A stretch of 64,000 nucleotides of DNA from Enoplolaimus lenunculus. Its lineage: Eukaryota; Nematoda; Enoplea; Enoplida; Thoracostomopsidae. Both the position numbers and the translations under genes were made by a program. The stretch is taken from assembly GCA_030248215.1 (NCBI GenBank), contig JASANG010003656.1:1-64000 (forward strand), given 5' to 3'. Shown here piece after piece: positions 1 to 11,257 of the stretch. The notes beneath the pieces were generated by a model. It did not search any database. It was not told the DNA's origin and saw nothing but the letters and a program-made list of their open reading frames with translations. Numbering within the stretch: the first letter of the stretch is position 1; the number at the start of each line of letters is the position of its first letter.

Positions 1-1848
1 GTATTAGTGTTAGTGTGTTAGTTTTGAAATTGCTACTGTTATTTTCTTTTGAGTATTATTAATGTTTACGTGTGAATAACTAGTTTTGCTGTAGTTTAGT
101 GGTTGTTTGAGTATTTTTGGGAATCGAGGTGGACAAGAGAATTATTACTGAAACCGGTTATGCAAATTCTGTGAAATCTTGCAAATTTCGGGTCCGTTTT
201 CAAAAATCCGCGGCTGACCTAACTGTTTTGGAGGTGAGAATTGAGGGTTGTCTCCGACGGTAGTTTCGTGAATTTTTCTTTGTTTTCTTACAAACGGTTT
301 TGCACGGTGTCTTTGAGTTTGTGTGGCAGAATGCAGAATTTTCGGGGTGTGAATAACTCCCTGCGGCAGCAGCGGAGTTGGACCTGGGCGACCGGGGAGG
401 ATTGGTGTCACTGGTCAGCGGCGGAATCCCCGTTTTGGTCCGGGTTATCACAAGCAAATCCGCAGATTCGGCCGTTACCACGGCCCGAATCGGTCATCCC
501 TGAATTATTGGTAAGAGTTATTTATTTACTTGCTTACACCATGGTCATTGCTTTACACCGGTGTTTAACGGCTCTCGAGACTATCGAGAGAGTCCAAGCT
601 GGCTTATAAATTTTTGTGTTATTTGCTTTTAGCCGTGGAGTAGAATTATAACTAGTGTTATCTATAGGCAACTAACTTCACTCGGTTGAAATGGCAAGGA
701 GTACACCATCATCCCCGCTAAATCCCGAAGCCGATGAGTTTCAACCTTCCACCTCTGGGGTTCGGTGGGCGGTAGCTCACTTAACACCAGAGGTTGAAGC
801 CGAGCTCGAGGCTCTGCGAATGCGTAATGCCGAGGAGGATGCGCTGGTAAGATTTGTTCTGTTTCTTTAGTTTGGGTGTACTTGTTGCCAGGATTTAGGC
901 GTTAGTTTTCTTAACCCAGTGTTACATGTTATTTTCCGCTAATAAACTAATAGGTTGAGTTCTTGCACATAGTATTTACCTCACACATACACGTTTAACC
1001 ATTCACTTTGATTTCGGGCTCGGGACTACCGCCCCGTTCCCGTTTCTTTGTAAATATCGCCGTTGAATTAACCCGCATTTTTCTCGTGTCTCTGAGTGTT
1101 CACGCTAGTCACGCATGCGCTGAGCTTAGGTCGAGTTGAGTTGCCTGAGTTTTGAATGCATTAATTTAGATGTTAACCGGATCCGGATATTTCAATTGTT
1201 TTATCGAGCATTGTTTCAGATTTTTAGCCGGTTTGAGTTCACAGGTTGATTGCTCGTAAGCCGAAAACATTTTCGGCTGGTGTCTTTTCTGTCAAATTAT
1301 TCGGCGCGTTTAGAATTCTAGAATTCGATATTTTAGCGGCGCCTGTGAAATTTCGTAACTTAGGCTGATGTGATTTGTTACGCGAAATTAAGCGCGATTT
1401 AAAATTTGCGGCGCTCATAAGCCGCTGTTATTCGCGCCGGCCCAATTTCGCTTGATTGTCACGCGGTAGGGTGACAATGTGCATTTTCTAGTCAGATCCG
1501 TAGGCGGAATCTTTAGGTGTGATCAGATCGGTTTGCACTTATCTTTCGGTGACCGGTTTCTTGCAGGAACGCTTATGCTTAGGGTATTCCGCTGGATTTT
1601 CCTGCTTCGGTTCGATGCTCTTAAGCTGAGTGAAGTTACTGTTCTCGAAACGTGGGTGCACTTCGGTCTGGTTACGCTGGGGTGACTGCTATTTTCGCGG
1701 ATCCCCGTGATTCCCTGTGTCGGTGACTTTGGAACGAACCTACTCCAGTCGCGGGCCTAGCATAGCGTAACGCATTTGATCATTTTCTATCCATAAGCAG
1801 AAAGTTGCCGAGGGTAGGCGGCGCACACTTTTTACTTTCTGACTTATA
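1..1848 (+). repeat. Left long terminal direct repeat (5' end cut by window)
   Basis: This segment matches 8826-10673 at a constant offset of 8,825 bases. The match stops after GACTTATA at 1848 and 10673, where the sequences become unrelated, which sets the 3' edge of the repeat. The repeat carries a short ORF at 691-846 that is kept in both copies, and a 68-codon frame near 1479-1685 that is also kept but not recognised. Position 1 lies inside the repeat, so its full length is unknown. Confidence 0.85.
691..846 (+). CDS. Short ORF inside the terminal repeat, possible first exon
   Basis: An ATG at 691 opens 52 codons beginning MARSTPSSPLNPEADEF and ending at a donor-like CTG/GTAAGA after 846. 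The same ORF is present in the right repeat at 9516-9671. A second short ORF at 2135-2413 follows an acceptor-like TTTTAG in the matching phase, so an intron of about 1.3 kb may connect the two within the element. The product would be small, charged and of unknown function. The splice is inferred from motifs and phase only. Confidence 0.4.
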
Positions 1849-2134
1849 TGGGGGCTACTCCCGCTCTCATATAAGGTCGCCATACACAGGGGGTCGCATG
1901 ACCCAATCTCGAAAATATTTTACTCATTCCTCTTGTATATAGTTAGGTTAATCACCCCCTAGTATTTAATCTTTGTGTATAGCGCAAATAGGTTTTAGGT
2001 TTGAGGATAGCGGTTAGGCAGGTAAAACCATTCGGTTTCTAATTGCGCATGTTAACCGCTTCTAGAACTTGCTTGCACCCAATTATATACGTGATATTAT
2101 TAGCAATTTAACATGAGCTTTACATATGTTTTAG

Positions 2135-2413
2135 TTCAAAAGGCTTAACAAGCGACGTGGGCACAGGAAGCGGGCCGTCAGTAAGCAGGCCGATTACAGA
2201 CAGGGCCCACACAAGCTGGTGCGTACAGCAAGCGCTAGCACGCTCACAGAGGCCCTTACAAAACAACGGCAAGACGACTGGACCCGCACATTTTACGAAA
2301 GCACAGCAAAATACGTGCACGAGGACCCAGAGGCCGCAGCAGCCGCGGTGCGGGCGCAATCGCCACCGATGGACTTAGCCTCAGAATCGGAGGCCGCACC
2401 AAAGCGAAAGTGA
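2135..2413 (+). CDS. Short basic ORF upstream of the large frame
   Basis: The frame opens after ATGTTTTAG at 2134 and runs 92 codons to TGA at 2411. It starts with a lysine- and arginine-rich stretch (FKRLNKRRGHRKRA), continues through a polar region, and ends in an alanine-rich, acidic segment and a final PKRK that could serve as a nuclear signal. No family is recognised. The upstream acceptor-like site and phase are compatible with the donor after the repeat-borne ORF at 846. Confidence 0.4.
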   Translation, partial: FKRLNKRRGHRKRAVSKQADYRQGPHKLVRTASASTLTEALTKQRQDDWTRTFYESTAKYVHEDPEAAAAAVRAQSPPMDLASESEAAPKRK

Positions 2414-2531
2414 GAACTAAATTTTCTTTGTTATTAAGTGTAGCGCCCCATAACTAGGCGGTCCCCTAGTTTGTAATGTCAGGCCAAGAATTTGTTATAT
2501 CGATGAGCAAATTAATAGACAGTCAGAACTA

Positions 2532-5500
2532 TTGGCAAAGTTTCAAATGGAAGCGATATCGGAAGGGCAGCAGCCCCAACGGCAATCGGTGCAACAATAT
2601 TACGATGAACAGTGGCAACAGCAAATGCAACGAGAGCAACAGCCAGTGGTAAAAGAGGAGCCACAGGAACAGCAGTCGCCACAACAACAACCACAACAAG
2701 AGCGACCGTACGAAACAACGCGAGCGCCGCTAACTTATCATGACGTGCTACCACTTGCGCCAGTGTTGCGTGTAGGTGACGAAGTTGTGCAAATCTATCA
2801 CACGGCGCAACATAACCGTGAAGTGCACCTGCAAGCGGCAGACATTACGAGGACAGTCACCCGTGCGGCAGCAAGGGCGGAAGAGTGCGCGTTGACGAGA
2901 ATGTTGGCGGATCAGCTCTCTGGTATTCTGCATACATCGCCGTATGCAGCTGAATGTGACGTATCAGCGGAGATCGGTTTAACGAGCCAGCAGGCGGCGT
3001 TATGGAACGCGCGAGGGCGAAGCAGATTCATCGAACGAGTATATGAACAACCTGATCCGACCGTGTGGCGAGTGGCCCGTGAGCCTTGTCAAGTCCCGGT
3101 GGAATACTGTGATCAAGTAATACACGACCAAGTCCGTGCCCCCGACTTGGCAACGCAAAGGGCACTCAATACGCTCAAGATATTGGATCCGTTAACGTAC
3201 GATGAAACATGCTTCACACGGCCACTGCGCTATATGGACCGAACTCATCTGATGCCTCCACATCGCTCGGAAGATTGCTGTGTGGTTTCCTGTGAGTCGA
3301 AGGCACATTTGCTGTGTTCTAATGGATGCGGACGACCATACTGTTTCACCCACGTGCAAAAGTGGCAGACCCCGGATCATCCGTGCTATGCACTAGGGCC
3401 TTGTAACGTCGGACATTGGGTGCGTTCGGCCCAGGATTCAGTATTGCGATATGCTTGCGATCGCGCTCGCTGCACAGCGTGTGTTATCTGTGGAGCACCG
3501 CTCTGTGCATTTCATGCAGCGTACCCATGCCATGGTGATTTTCATTGTGGCGACACACCGGCCATGGCAGATCCGACAGCCCCGATGCCACTCTATTACA
3601 ATTTCTCGGATACGTTAGCCCCAAAGGTGTCAAATTTACGTGAAAACGGACGATTCGAATGGGTGTCAGTGCACCGTAGTGAGCAAAATCAAAATATCTA
3701 TTATAAAGTTTTTGGTTTTCAATTGTATGAACCCATTGCGGATATTCCAGTAATTCCACCTCACCTAAAAATGGAAGACGTTAACGAACTGCACAATCGA
3801 CCCCTTCAATCGATCACAGCTCCGGTACGTGATGGATTTCGCCAGCTAAGTACGATCAATTATGAAAAAGAAGACGATCGATCCATGCGAACAATAATTT
3901 ATCCGTTACCACCCGGGACACGAGTGTGCTATAATATTAGTACGGTCATGCATACGCGTCAAACGATTCGTCACTATGTACCGTATATTGAATGGCTACC
4001 GGATGTACCAGTACGATGGCCTTATCAAGGATATCCATCAGTAATGCACGCGGTGCGAGAACCGAATGTGTCGCCGAAGTGTATTGGTTATACACGGTTG
4101 ATATTGTTGACAGCACGCGAGTTGGTCGAACGGGAAGAAGAAGAAGAACGGCAACAGCAGTTGATCCGTGAGCAGTTGGACGCGCAAGTAGTAGCACGAC
4201 CACCGCGAGCTCGAGTGGCGCCAAATGTTCCGACACGCTCGTTATTGATTCCACCACCGGACGAGTCGCCGATGGAACAAACGGAACAAGAACAACAAGC
4301 AGGGCCGTCGCGGCAGAGGTCAGTATCACGACGACGTGCGCTGATCAAAAAGACGAAAACTCCACCAAGGCGCAAGACACCGGTGCGAACGCAGCAGCGT
4401 GTACGACAACGTACGCCGCAACGTACACAACGGCAAACACGATCACAGGTGCGTCAACAACAGCAGGCTGAGCCGGTAGGTGAAGCAGAAACAAGCAAAA
4501 TCGTAGCTGAAGAAGTGTCGTCAGCGTCAGCAGTGTCGAAGGAAGCGGTGTTGACGGCAGTCGAACAACGATTATTAGCAGATATGCGCGAACGACGGCC
4601 ATCGGTGGAAATCGAGCGATGCCGACTACCAGGCGTACCAACAACCGAAGAATACTTACAACATCTTCGATCCAAAGCGGACCCACAACTCATGGAGGTG
4701 GGCGTCAAGTTGGCAATGCACGACTATCCCGTGTTCGCGAACGCAATATGGGAACAGTGGATGCTGGCGAAGGCAACATTCCTGGCTGAGAAGACATCGT
4801 CGAGTAGCGAAGAGCCGTCGACTTCGAGCGGAACGGTGTCAGTACAAGAAGCAGTAGCGGCAGCAGTTGCAGCACAAGCGCCAGCAGTGACACAAGAAGA
4901 TCTGCAGCAACATCTTCAACAACATCCGCAGCAGCAGGACGTTGTGACGCAAAAGACGCACGTGATTATCGAACAGGGTGAGCAAGTGGATACACCAGTG
5001 TTGCGTGTCGAGTGGCGACAACCGACGACCAGCAAGGTGGTAACGACTTCGGGTGAGACGGCAATGACTTCGGCAGAAGCGTTGATGCAGGCGATGCAAA
5101 GCAAACCATCTACATCGAGACGATCGCCAGCGGTAGCGTCAGCAGCAGTGACGAGACCAACAGCATCGGCGGAGGCTAAAGTACCGCAACCGGACTATCG
5201 CGAGGAGCGTGATCGACAGAAGGCGCGACAAATACAAAGACAAGAAGAGCGAATTCGACGTGAAGACGAAGAGCGCAAGGAAACGACCACGGCAGTGAGT
5301 CCTTTGGATCGCGTACCCCACCTGAAGGAACAGATGCACTATATGGCACCGATACGACCGGACGTGCGGTCTCGAGGACGCTCCATCGGCAGAGGACGCG
5401 GTCGATCAACAACACCTGATCAAGCACGGCCAGGCACCTCTCAATCACCATCGCAGATGCAAGTGGATCGTGTGTCACCAGGCAAACAGGCGCAAGCGGT

Positions 5501-6965
5501 GCAAGAACCACTACCGCAACGAAGCGATCCGCGTGCAAAACAATCAGAACGAGTCGATACACCGGAGCAACTGGCATCTTTGCCGCCATTGGTAATCGAC
5601 GAAGGATCGCCGCAATCGGAGGAGAGGTCAGTATCAGAAGTGCCAGCGGTTGTCGAGCGGCAGCGTCCACAACCATTGATGGAGGTGCAATTGCCATCAC
5701 CAGCGGTTGCAGAGCAGCAGCGTCAGCAACAACCGGAGCAGCAACAACCGAGAGGTGCAGCGGCAGCACCAGCTCAACGACTCGAAGAGGCGCATGAACG
5801 GATGGTCGATCACTGGCAACAGATGGGACGCGATGCAGGGCGAGCAATCGAGGCGGAGCGTCAATATTGGCATGCGAGGCGACAATACGAATTGCAACAA
5901 CGAGCGGAAGCGATTGCACGCGACAAAATGGACCAATTCAAACGATCTCAACCACCGTCACGGCCGAACCAACCGCCAATACGGCACATGGCAATGTGCC
6001 GTTTCTTCACACGCATGCAAGATCAACCGTTGCATACTGAACCGGTAGTGGTCGCGTTCAAACGTTACATCAATCTAATGGAGAAGCGTGTGGCGAAATT
6101 TCTGCGGCAACGAGCAGACGAGGGCATCATTACGTTGGTGGCGGTGATTACGGAGATGGAGTACATCGGATTGGATTTGTTCGAACGTTGCGTAGAAGAC
6201 TTTCAATTCGACGGCGCCCAAACGCAATACATGATCATGTTACGGCGACTGGCGCACGTGATTCGATTGACTATGACGAAGGAAGTAGGTACAAACTGGA
6301 CAGTTTTGCGGCAGACGGAACCGGAAGTGGTAATTTTATTGGGTGTCGATCGGCTACGAAAGAAGGCGGAACAGTTGTTGGAGGACTGTCGGTTCCATAA
6401 GTCCGGTAGGCCGAAACAGTCATCAGCGACCGGCATGGCAAGAATCCAGGAAATGGAGCGAATAATAGACTATTTGAATGGAGAGATGCCGGAACACGTA
6501 TACGAAGCAATGCGAGAACGGTACACGCGGGTGGCAGTGGTGATGGAGGCATGTCGGCGGGCGTTGGAGCAGTATATCCATATCACTACGGCATGCAAGT
6601 TTTTGGCACAGCTGGACCAGCAGGTACCATCTTTGGCAACGGAAATGGTGGCGTTTAATAGACACTTTATGAATATGTATCAATCGGTATGCCACCAGGT
6701 GACATCAGCAGTAAGGGACGAAGCGTATCCGGATTTCGATGTCGTTTCCCCAACTGACAATATTCCCCCACCGGAAGTGGTTCTATGGTATTTGTATGGC
6801 GGGGAAGATGGGGCGAAATGGCCGGATATGATCAACAGAATCATGACTGGACAACATCCATACACGGCAGGGTTGGATGCAAGTGCACAGCAAGAAGGGA
6901 TACCGGGATCGCGAGTACGTTATTTGCCGGATGACATTCGTTGTGACAACCCATTCCCGCAATAA
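2532..6965 (+). CDS. 1,477-codon protein of the terminal-repeat element, function unknown
   Basis: One uninterrupted frame fills most of the internal region. It begins with TTG as drawn; the first ATG is at 2547. Layout of the product: a glutamine-rich N-terminus (residues 10-60); a conserved-looking globular part; a Cys/His-rich region (about 240-340) with repeated CxxC, HxxxxC and CxxCxxC spacings, like a RING, B-box or other zinc-binding fold; a long low-complexity linker rich in Q, E, R, S and P (about 530-1130) with predicted coiled coil; and a helical C-terminal domain (about 1150-1477) with no recognised motif. The Q-rich and coiled-coil regions with a zinc-binding module recall gag-like or nucleic-acid-packaging proteins, but that is analogy. 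Long ORFs antisense to this gene are shadows of its codon bias. The frame looks whole. Confidence 0.65.
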   Translation: MAKFQMEAISEGQQPQRQSVQQYYDEQWQQQMQREQQPVVKEEPQEQQSPQQQPQQERPYETTRAPLTYHDVLPLAPVLRVGDEVVQIYHTAQHNREVHLQAADITRTVTRAAARAEECALTRMLADQLSGILHTSPYAAECDVSAEIGLTSQQAALWNARGRSRFIERVYEQPDPTVWRVAREPCQVPVEYCDQVIHDQVRAPDLATQRALNTLKILDPLTYDETCFTRPLRYMDRTHLMPPHRSEDCCVVSCESKAHLLCSNGCGRPYCFTHVQKWQTPDHPCYALGPCNVGHWVRSAQDSVLRYACDRARCTACVICGAPLCAFHAAYPCHGDFHCGDTPAMADPTAPMPLYYNFSDTLAPKVSNLRENGRFEWVSVHRSEQNQNIYYKVFGFQLYEPIADIPVIPPHLKMEDVNELHNRPLQSITAPVRDGFRQLSTINYEKEDDRSMRTIIYPLPPGTRVCYNISTVMHTRQTIRHYVPYIEWLPDVPVRWPYQGYPSVMHAVREPNVSPKCIGYTRLILLTARELVEREEEEERQQQLIREQLDAQVVARPPRARVAPNVPTRSLLIPPPDESPMEQTEQEQQAGPSRQRSVSRRRALIKKTKTPPRRKTPVRTQQRVRQRTPQRTQRQTRSQVRQQQQAEPVGEAETSKIVAEEVSSASAVSKEAVLTAVEQRLLADMRERRPSVEIERCRLPGVPTTEEYLQHLRSKADPQLMEVGVKLAMHDYPVFANAIWEQWMLAKATFLAEKTSSSSEEPSTSSGTVSVQEAVAAAVAAQAPAVTQEDLQQHLQQHPQQQDVVTQKTHVIIEQGEQVDTPVLRVEWRQPTTSKVVTTSGETAMTSAEALMQAMQSKPSTSRRSPAVASAAVTRPTASAEAKVPQPDYREERDRQKARQIQRQEERIRREDEERKETTTAVSPLDRVPHLKEQMHYMAPIRPDVRSRGRSIGRGRGRSTTPDQARPGTSQSPSQMQVDRVSPGKQAQAVQEPLPQRSDPRAKQSERVDTPEQLASLPPLVIDEGSPQSEERSVSEVPAVVERQRPQPLMEVQLPSPAVAEQQRQQQPEQQQPRGAAAAPAQRLEEAHERMVDHWQQMGRDAGRAIEAERQYWHARRQYELQQRAEAIARDKMDQFKRSQPPSRPNQPPIRHMAMCRFFTRMQDQPLHTEPVVVAFKRYINLMEKRVAKFLRQRADEGIITLVAVITEMEYIGLDLFERCVEDFQFDGAQTQYMIMLRRLAHVIRLTMTKEVGTNWTVLRQTEPEVVILLGVDRLRKKAEQLLEDCRFHKSGRPKQSSATGMARIQEMERIIDYLNGEMPEHVYEAMRERYTRVAVVMEACRRALEQYIHITTACKFLAQLDQQVPSLATEMVAFNRHFMNMYQSVCHQVTSAVRDEAYPDFDVVSPTDNIPPPEVVLWYLYGGEDGAKWPDMINRIMTGQHPYTAGLDASAQQEGIPGSRVRYLPDDIRCDNPFPQ

Positions 6966-8825
6966 TTCACGACATTTATAATTTCAACTAGACGTTTCTA
7001 TGTATCTTATTAGTGACATTCTATAATTATTTTTGATAATCTCAAATTTACTGGTCATTAATCACTCGGGTAAAAACTCGTGCTTTATTTTAATGCTATT
7101 GGTAAATAGTATTATAATTTCACTCATTTTACTAGTATTATAACGAATAATGTAAATCGTTTACTAAATAATTTGTTATTTTTACTCAGTATAAGTGCCT
7201 AATAATTATGCCAATGGTGCTGTGATTTCTACGAACTATTACTTTGATTCATAATAATGGACATTGCTCAATGGACATTTCACCATGCTTTAATTAATAT
7301 TGCATTATTTTGACAGTCAACGGCGAAATAATATGATGATGCTGATTACAGTCAATGTATCGTAGTGGTGGACTTTGTTCATCTTCCGGTAGGTAATGAT
7401 GAGACAACAGCATATTTGGGTGGAACAAGCGGCAAGATGCGACGATGGGTGATGTAATAGATGGACGGGTAACGAAAAAGAAAACTGAATTTATACTAAG
7501 CTGAAAGAGTGAAGGAAAAGCCTGAAATAGTAGGAGTGAAAGGTAATCAACTAGGTACGACGAATGCAATTTTACGAACTACGACTTTATAGTAATTGGT
7601 TTGTTACTCGGATACGACTTTTAACACTCGGATTCGACTTTTACTGGTGCTATTCGTAGCTATTAGTAATCGGACTTGTCAGTCACATATCGTATGGCCG
7701 AAGATGAAAAATTCTGTGGTAACAGCATTTTTCTTTAAATTTGTAACGTCTATTTGTGTTTTGGTTTGCAAATTTGTCAAAATCGATACGTTTTGCTATT
7801 TCTGTGGATTTTGGTAATTATTAATTTTGGGAAAAAATTAACGTTTCGGAACGGAAATTTTATGATGTTTCGAAATAACAAAGTTTTCGGACTACGGAGT
7901 ATCTTCGGCTTATGGACGATTGGTGATGTCTGTATAGTTATTTTGGTGTATGTAACCTGTGCGGACAGCCTCTGGTTTCAGGTTGTCGTTAACATGTGTG
8001 CGTGGCTCTCTCTGGTGAGTCGCTGTGTGCTGTGGCATCTGCTGATTCTCCCCGATCTTTAAATTTGATATCTTGGGTTGCTTTCCGCAACTCCCGATGG
8101 GGACATCGGGCAAAAAGAAAGGGGGATGTACAGATGTCACTGCACCCAGCGCCTCTAAATCTTAGTAGATTTAGGCTTTCGGCAGCTGGAATCACATTTC
8201 TGTGAAAATGTGTGAGCTCTCGGGCTGCACAGAAATTCTGGGAATAATATCTCGGCGGAAAGACCCCGTGCAAGCTTGTGTCGGTAGACACAGCTTTGAT
8301 TCGGAAGGCTCTGAGCCAAAATATGCGGCCCTTGAAGTTTTGGTGTCCCGGAGAGTTGCTACGGGCATGTGTGCATAGGTTGGACAATTGCTGAAAATCG
8401 AAATGTTAAGCAGACTTTTCGGATCTGTCCGGTTGGAGCTGTAAGTGCTCTCGTGGCCCGGAAAGTATGAAAACAGTTCTGAATAGGTGATATTGTGTTG
8501 ATTCGAAACTAATTTCGGTGTTTTTGGGTTGAAAACAGTAGTTTCGGATAACTTGAATTTTGCGAAATATCGTTTTGATCTGAATTTTACCAAATTCAGA
8601 TATTTTGGCTGTAAAACTGTGTAAAAGGTTTGTAAATGTGCTGAATTCGATGGAATGCGTCTACAAACGCTAAATTCTACCTAAATTTTCGTTTTCTGCG
8701 TATTTAAAAACCTACAGAAAAATTTCGATTACCATCGAAATTTATTACGATTATTAGCTATGTTAAAGAGATTACATTTTGAATTGGCTTGTGACGCGGA
8801 AGAGAAATATGGCGTATTATTATTA
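6966..8825. other. Non-coding 3' internal part of the terminal-repeat element
   Basis: About 1.86 kb separates the end of the large frame from the matched start of the right repeat. The first 300 bases are AT-rich. No frame with a recognisable protein signature was seen on either strand; a 133-codon minus-strand frame at 8192-8593 has no recognisable features. The stretch ends in a purine-rich run just before TATGGCG at 8808, which may be the real start of the right repeat. Confidence 0.5.
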
Positions 8826-10673
8826 GTATTAGTGTTAGTGTGTTAGTTTGAAATTGCTACGTGTTATTTTCTTTTGAGTATTATTAATGTTTACGTGTGG
8901 ATAACTAGTTTTGCTGTAGTTTAGTGGTTGTTTGAGTATTTTTGGGAATCGAGGTGTGCAGAAGAAGTATTACTGAAACCGGTTATGCAAATTCTGTGAA
9001 ATCTTGCAAATTTCGGGTCCGTTTTCAAAAATCCGCGGCTGACCTAACTGTATTGGAGGTGAGAATTGAGGGTTGTCTCCGACGGTAGTTTAGTGAATTT
9101 TTCTTTGTTTTCTTACAAACGGTTTTGCACGGTGACTTTGAGTTTGTGTGGCGGAATGCAGAATTTTCGGGGTGTGAATAACTCCCTGCGGCAGCAGCGG
9201 AGTTGGACCTGGGCGACCGGGGAGGATTGGTGTCACTGGTCAGCGGCGGAATCCCCGTTCTGGTCTGGGTTGTCACAAGCAAATCCGCAGATTCGGCCGT
9301 TACCACGGCCCGAATCGGTCATCCCTGAATTATTGGTAAGAGTTATTTATTTACTTGCTTACACCATGGTCATTACTTTACACCGGTGTTCAACGGCTCT
9401 CGAGACTATCGAGAGAGTCCAAGCTGGCTTATAAATTTTTGTGTTATTTGCTTTTAGCCGTGGAGTAGAATTATAACTAGTGTTATCTATAGGCAACTAA
9501 CTTCACTCGGTTGAAATGGCAAGGAGTACACCATCATCCCCGCTAAATCCCGAAGCCGATGAGTTTCAACCTTCCACCTCTGGGGTTCGGTGGGCGGTAG
9601 CTCACTTAACACCAGAGGTTGAAGCCGAGCTCGAGGCTCTGCGAATGCGTAATGCCGAGGAGGATGCGCTGGTAAGATTTGTTCTGTTTCTTTAGTTTGG
9701 GTGTACTTGTTGCCAGGATTTAGGCGTTAGTTTTCTTAACCCAGTGTTACATGTTATTTTCCGCTAATAAACTAATAGGTTGAGTTCTTGCACATAGTAT
9801 TTACCTCACACATACACGTTTAACCATTCACTTTGATTTCGGGCTCGGGACTACCGCCCCGTTCCCGTTTCTTTGTAAATATCGCCGTTGAATTAACCCG
9901 CATTTTTCTCGTGTCTCTGAGTGTTTACGCTAGTCACGCATGCGCTGAGCTTAGGTCGAGTTGAGTTGCCTGAGTTTTGAATGCATTAATTTAGATGTTA
10001 ACCGGATCCGGATATTTCAATTGTTTTATCGAGCATTGTTTCAGATTTTTAGCCGGTTTGAGTTCACAGGTTGATTGCTCGTAAGCCGAAAACATTTTCG
10101 GCTGGTGTCTTTTCTGTCAAATTATGCGGCGCGTTTAGAATTCTAGAATTCGATATTTTAGCGGCGCCTGTGAAATTTCGTAACTTAGGCTGATGTGATT
10201 TGTTACGCGAAATTAAGCGCGATGGAAAATTTGCGGCGCTCATAAGCCGCTGTTATTCGCGCCGGCCCAATTTCGCTTGATTGTCACGCGGTAGGGTGAC
10301 AATGTGCATTTTCTAGTCAGATCCGTAGGCGGAATCTTTAGGTGTGATCAGATCGGTTTGCACTTATCTTTCGGTGACCGGTTTCTTGCAGGAACGCTTA
10401 TGCTTAGGGTATTCCGCTGGATTTTCCTGCTTCGGTTCGATGCTCTTAAGCTGAGTGAAGTTACTGTTCTCGAAACGTGGGTGCACTTCGGTCTGGTTAC
10501 GCTGGGGTGACTGCTATTTTCGCGGATCCCCGTGATTCCCTGTGTCGGTGACTTTGGAACGAACCTACTCCAGTCGCGGGCCTAGCATAGCGTAACGCAT
10601 TTGATCATTTTCTATCCATAAGCAGAAAGTTGCCGAGGGTAGGCGGCGCACACTTTTTAATTTCTGACTTATA
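8826..10673 (+). repeat. Right long terminal direct repeat
   Basis: This is the second copy of 1-1848. Differences are few and lie mostly in the first 450 bases. The true start may be 8808 (TATGGCG), because the left copy is truncated by the window and cannot show the boundary. The flank after 10673 is unrelated to the region after 1848, as expected for internal versus host DNA. Confidence 0.85.
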
Positions 10674-11045
10674 GTTGCATAAATGTACACAATCAAGTCT
10701 TGTTCCTGTCCACCGGTGAAATAATAATGTTGACTGTAAATAAACCATTGACAACTGTCTATTGCGACAACACCAAGACTGCAAGAACGCAATCATAAGG
10801 TGCAACGGGATGTTTAAAATATCGGTTTCAGAGGTCAACCAGTTTTGTCGGAACCGGAAGTAGATCCAATGGAAGATAAACTAGTGGTAAAACTGCAGCA
10901 TGGCTGCAGGTGAAACTGGAGCCGAAAATGAAGCATAACTTGGGAATAAAAATGATTCTATGCTAATCCTTCGAGCAACCATCTTTGGATACAGTGCGAA
11001 ACATATCTTTTGTTCCAGAAATTGCCCCAAACTTCGAAACATTAT

Positions 11046-11257
11046 ACACTGCAAAAAATGGTGAGTCAAATTGACTCTCTCCGAAATAGGCTCTGCGGGA
11101 TTACACAAACTGAGTCAAATTCGACTTCTCCAGAGTCAAACGTGCGACACAGAGAGTCGAATTAGACACTGGCGGTGTGGAATTTGACTCAATTTGTGTA
11201 GTCCCATACAGCCTATTTCGGAGAGAGTACAATTACACTCACAATTTTTTGCTGTGT
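11046..11257. mobile_element. Palindromic MITE (family with ACACTGCAAAAAATGG ends)
   Basis: The left end ACACTGCAAAAAATGGTGAG and the right end ATTTTTTGCTGTGT are inverted copies, and GACTCTCTCCGAAATAGGC near the left end is mirrored by GCCTATTTCGGAGAGAGT near the right end. Related, more decayed copies lie at about 13405-13645 and 60175-60895. The element overlaps the 3' part of the last Smad exon. Confidence 0.7.

Larger units (their letters stand above)
1..10673 (+). mobile_element. Long direct-repeat-bounded (LTR-type) non-autonomous element
   Basis: Two direct copies of at least 1,848 bp (1-1848 and 8826-10673) flank about 7 kb that holds one very long plus-strand reading frame. The left repeat is cut by the window edge, so the true 5' end and any target duplication cannot be seen. 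Directly after the left repeat lies TGGGGGCTACTCCCG (1849), placed and shaped like a tRNA primer-binding site. Before the right repeat is a purine-rich run, GCGGAAGAGAAA (about 8796-8807), like a polypurine tract. By eye the two repeats differ at roughly twenty places, near 1%, so the insertion is young. No reverse transcriptase, integrase, protease or RNase H signature was found inside, so it is probably mobilised in trans, like LARD or TR-GAG elements. The large frame looks whole. Assignment to LTR retrotransposons is inference from structure only. Confidence 0.7.

Noticed and set aside
5176-5919. 247-codon minus-strand frame and several others antisense to the 1,477-codon frame
   Set aside because: They are shadows of the strongly biased Q/E/R/A-rich coding sequence on the plus strand and translate to A/V/L-rich strings with no domain.
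1-10673. Segmental duplication rather than a mobile element
   Set aside because: Repeats bound a single large frame, with primer-site-like and polypurine-like signals at the expected edges. It remains possible, since no target duplication can be seen.
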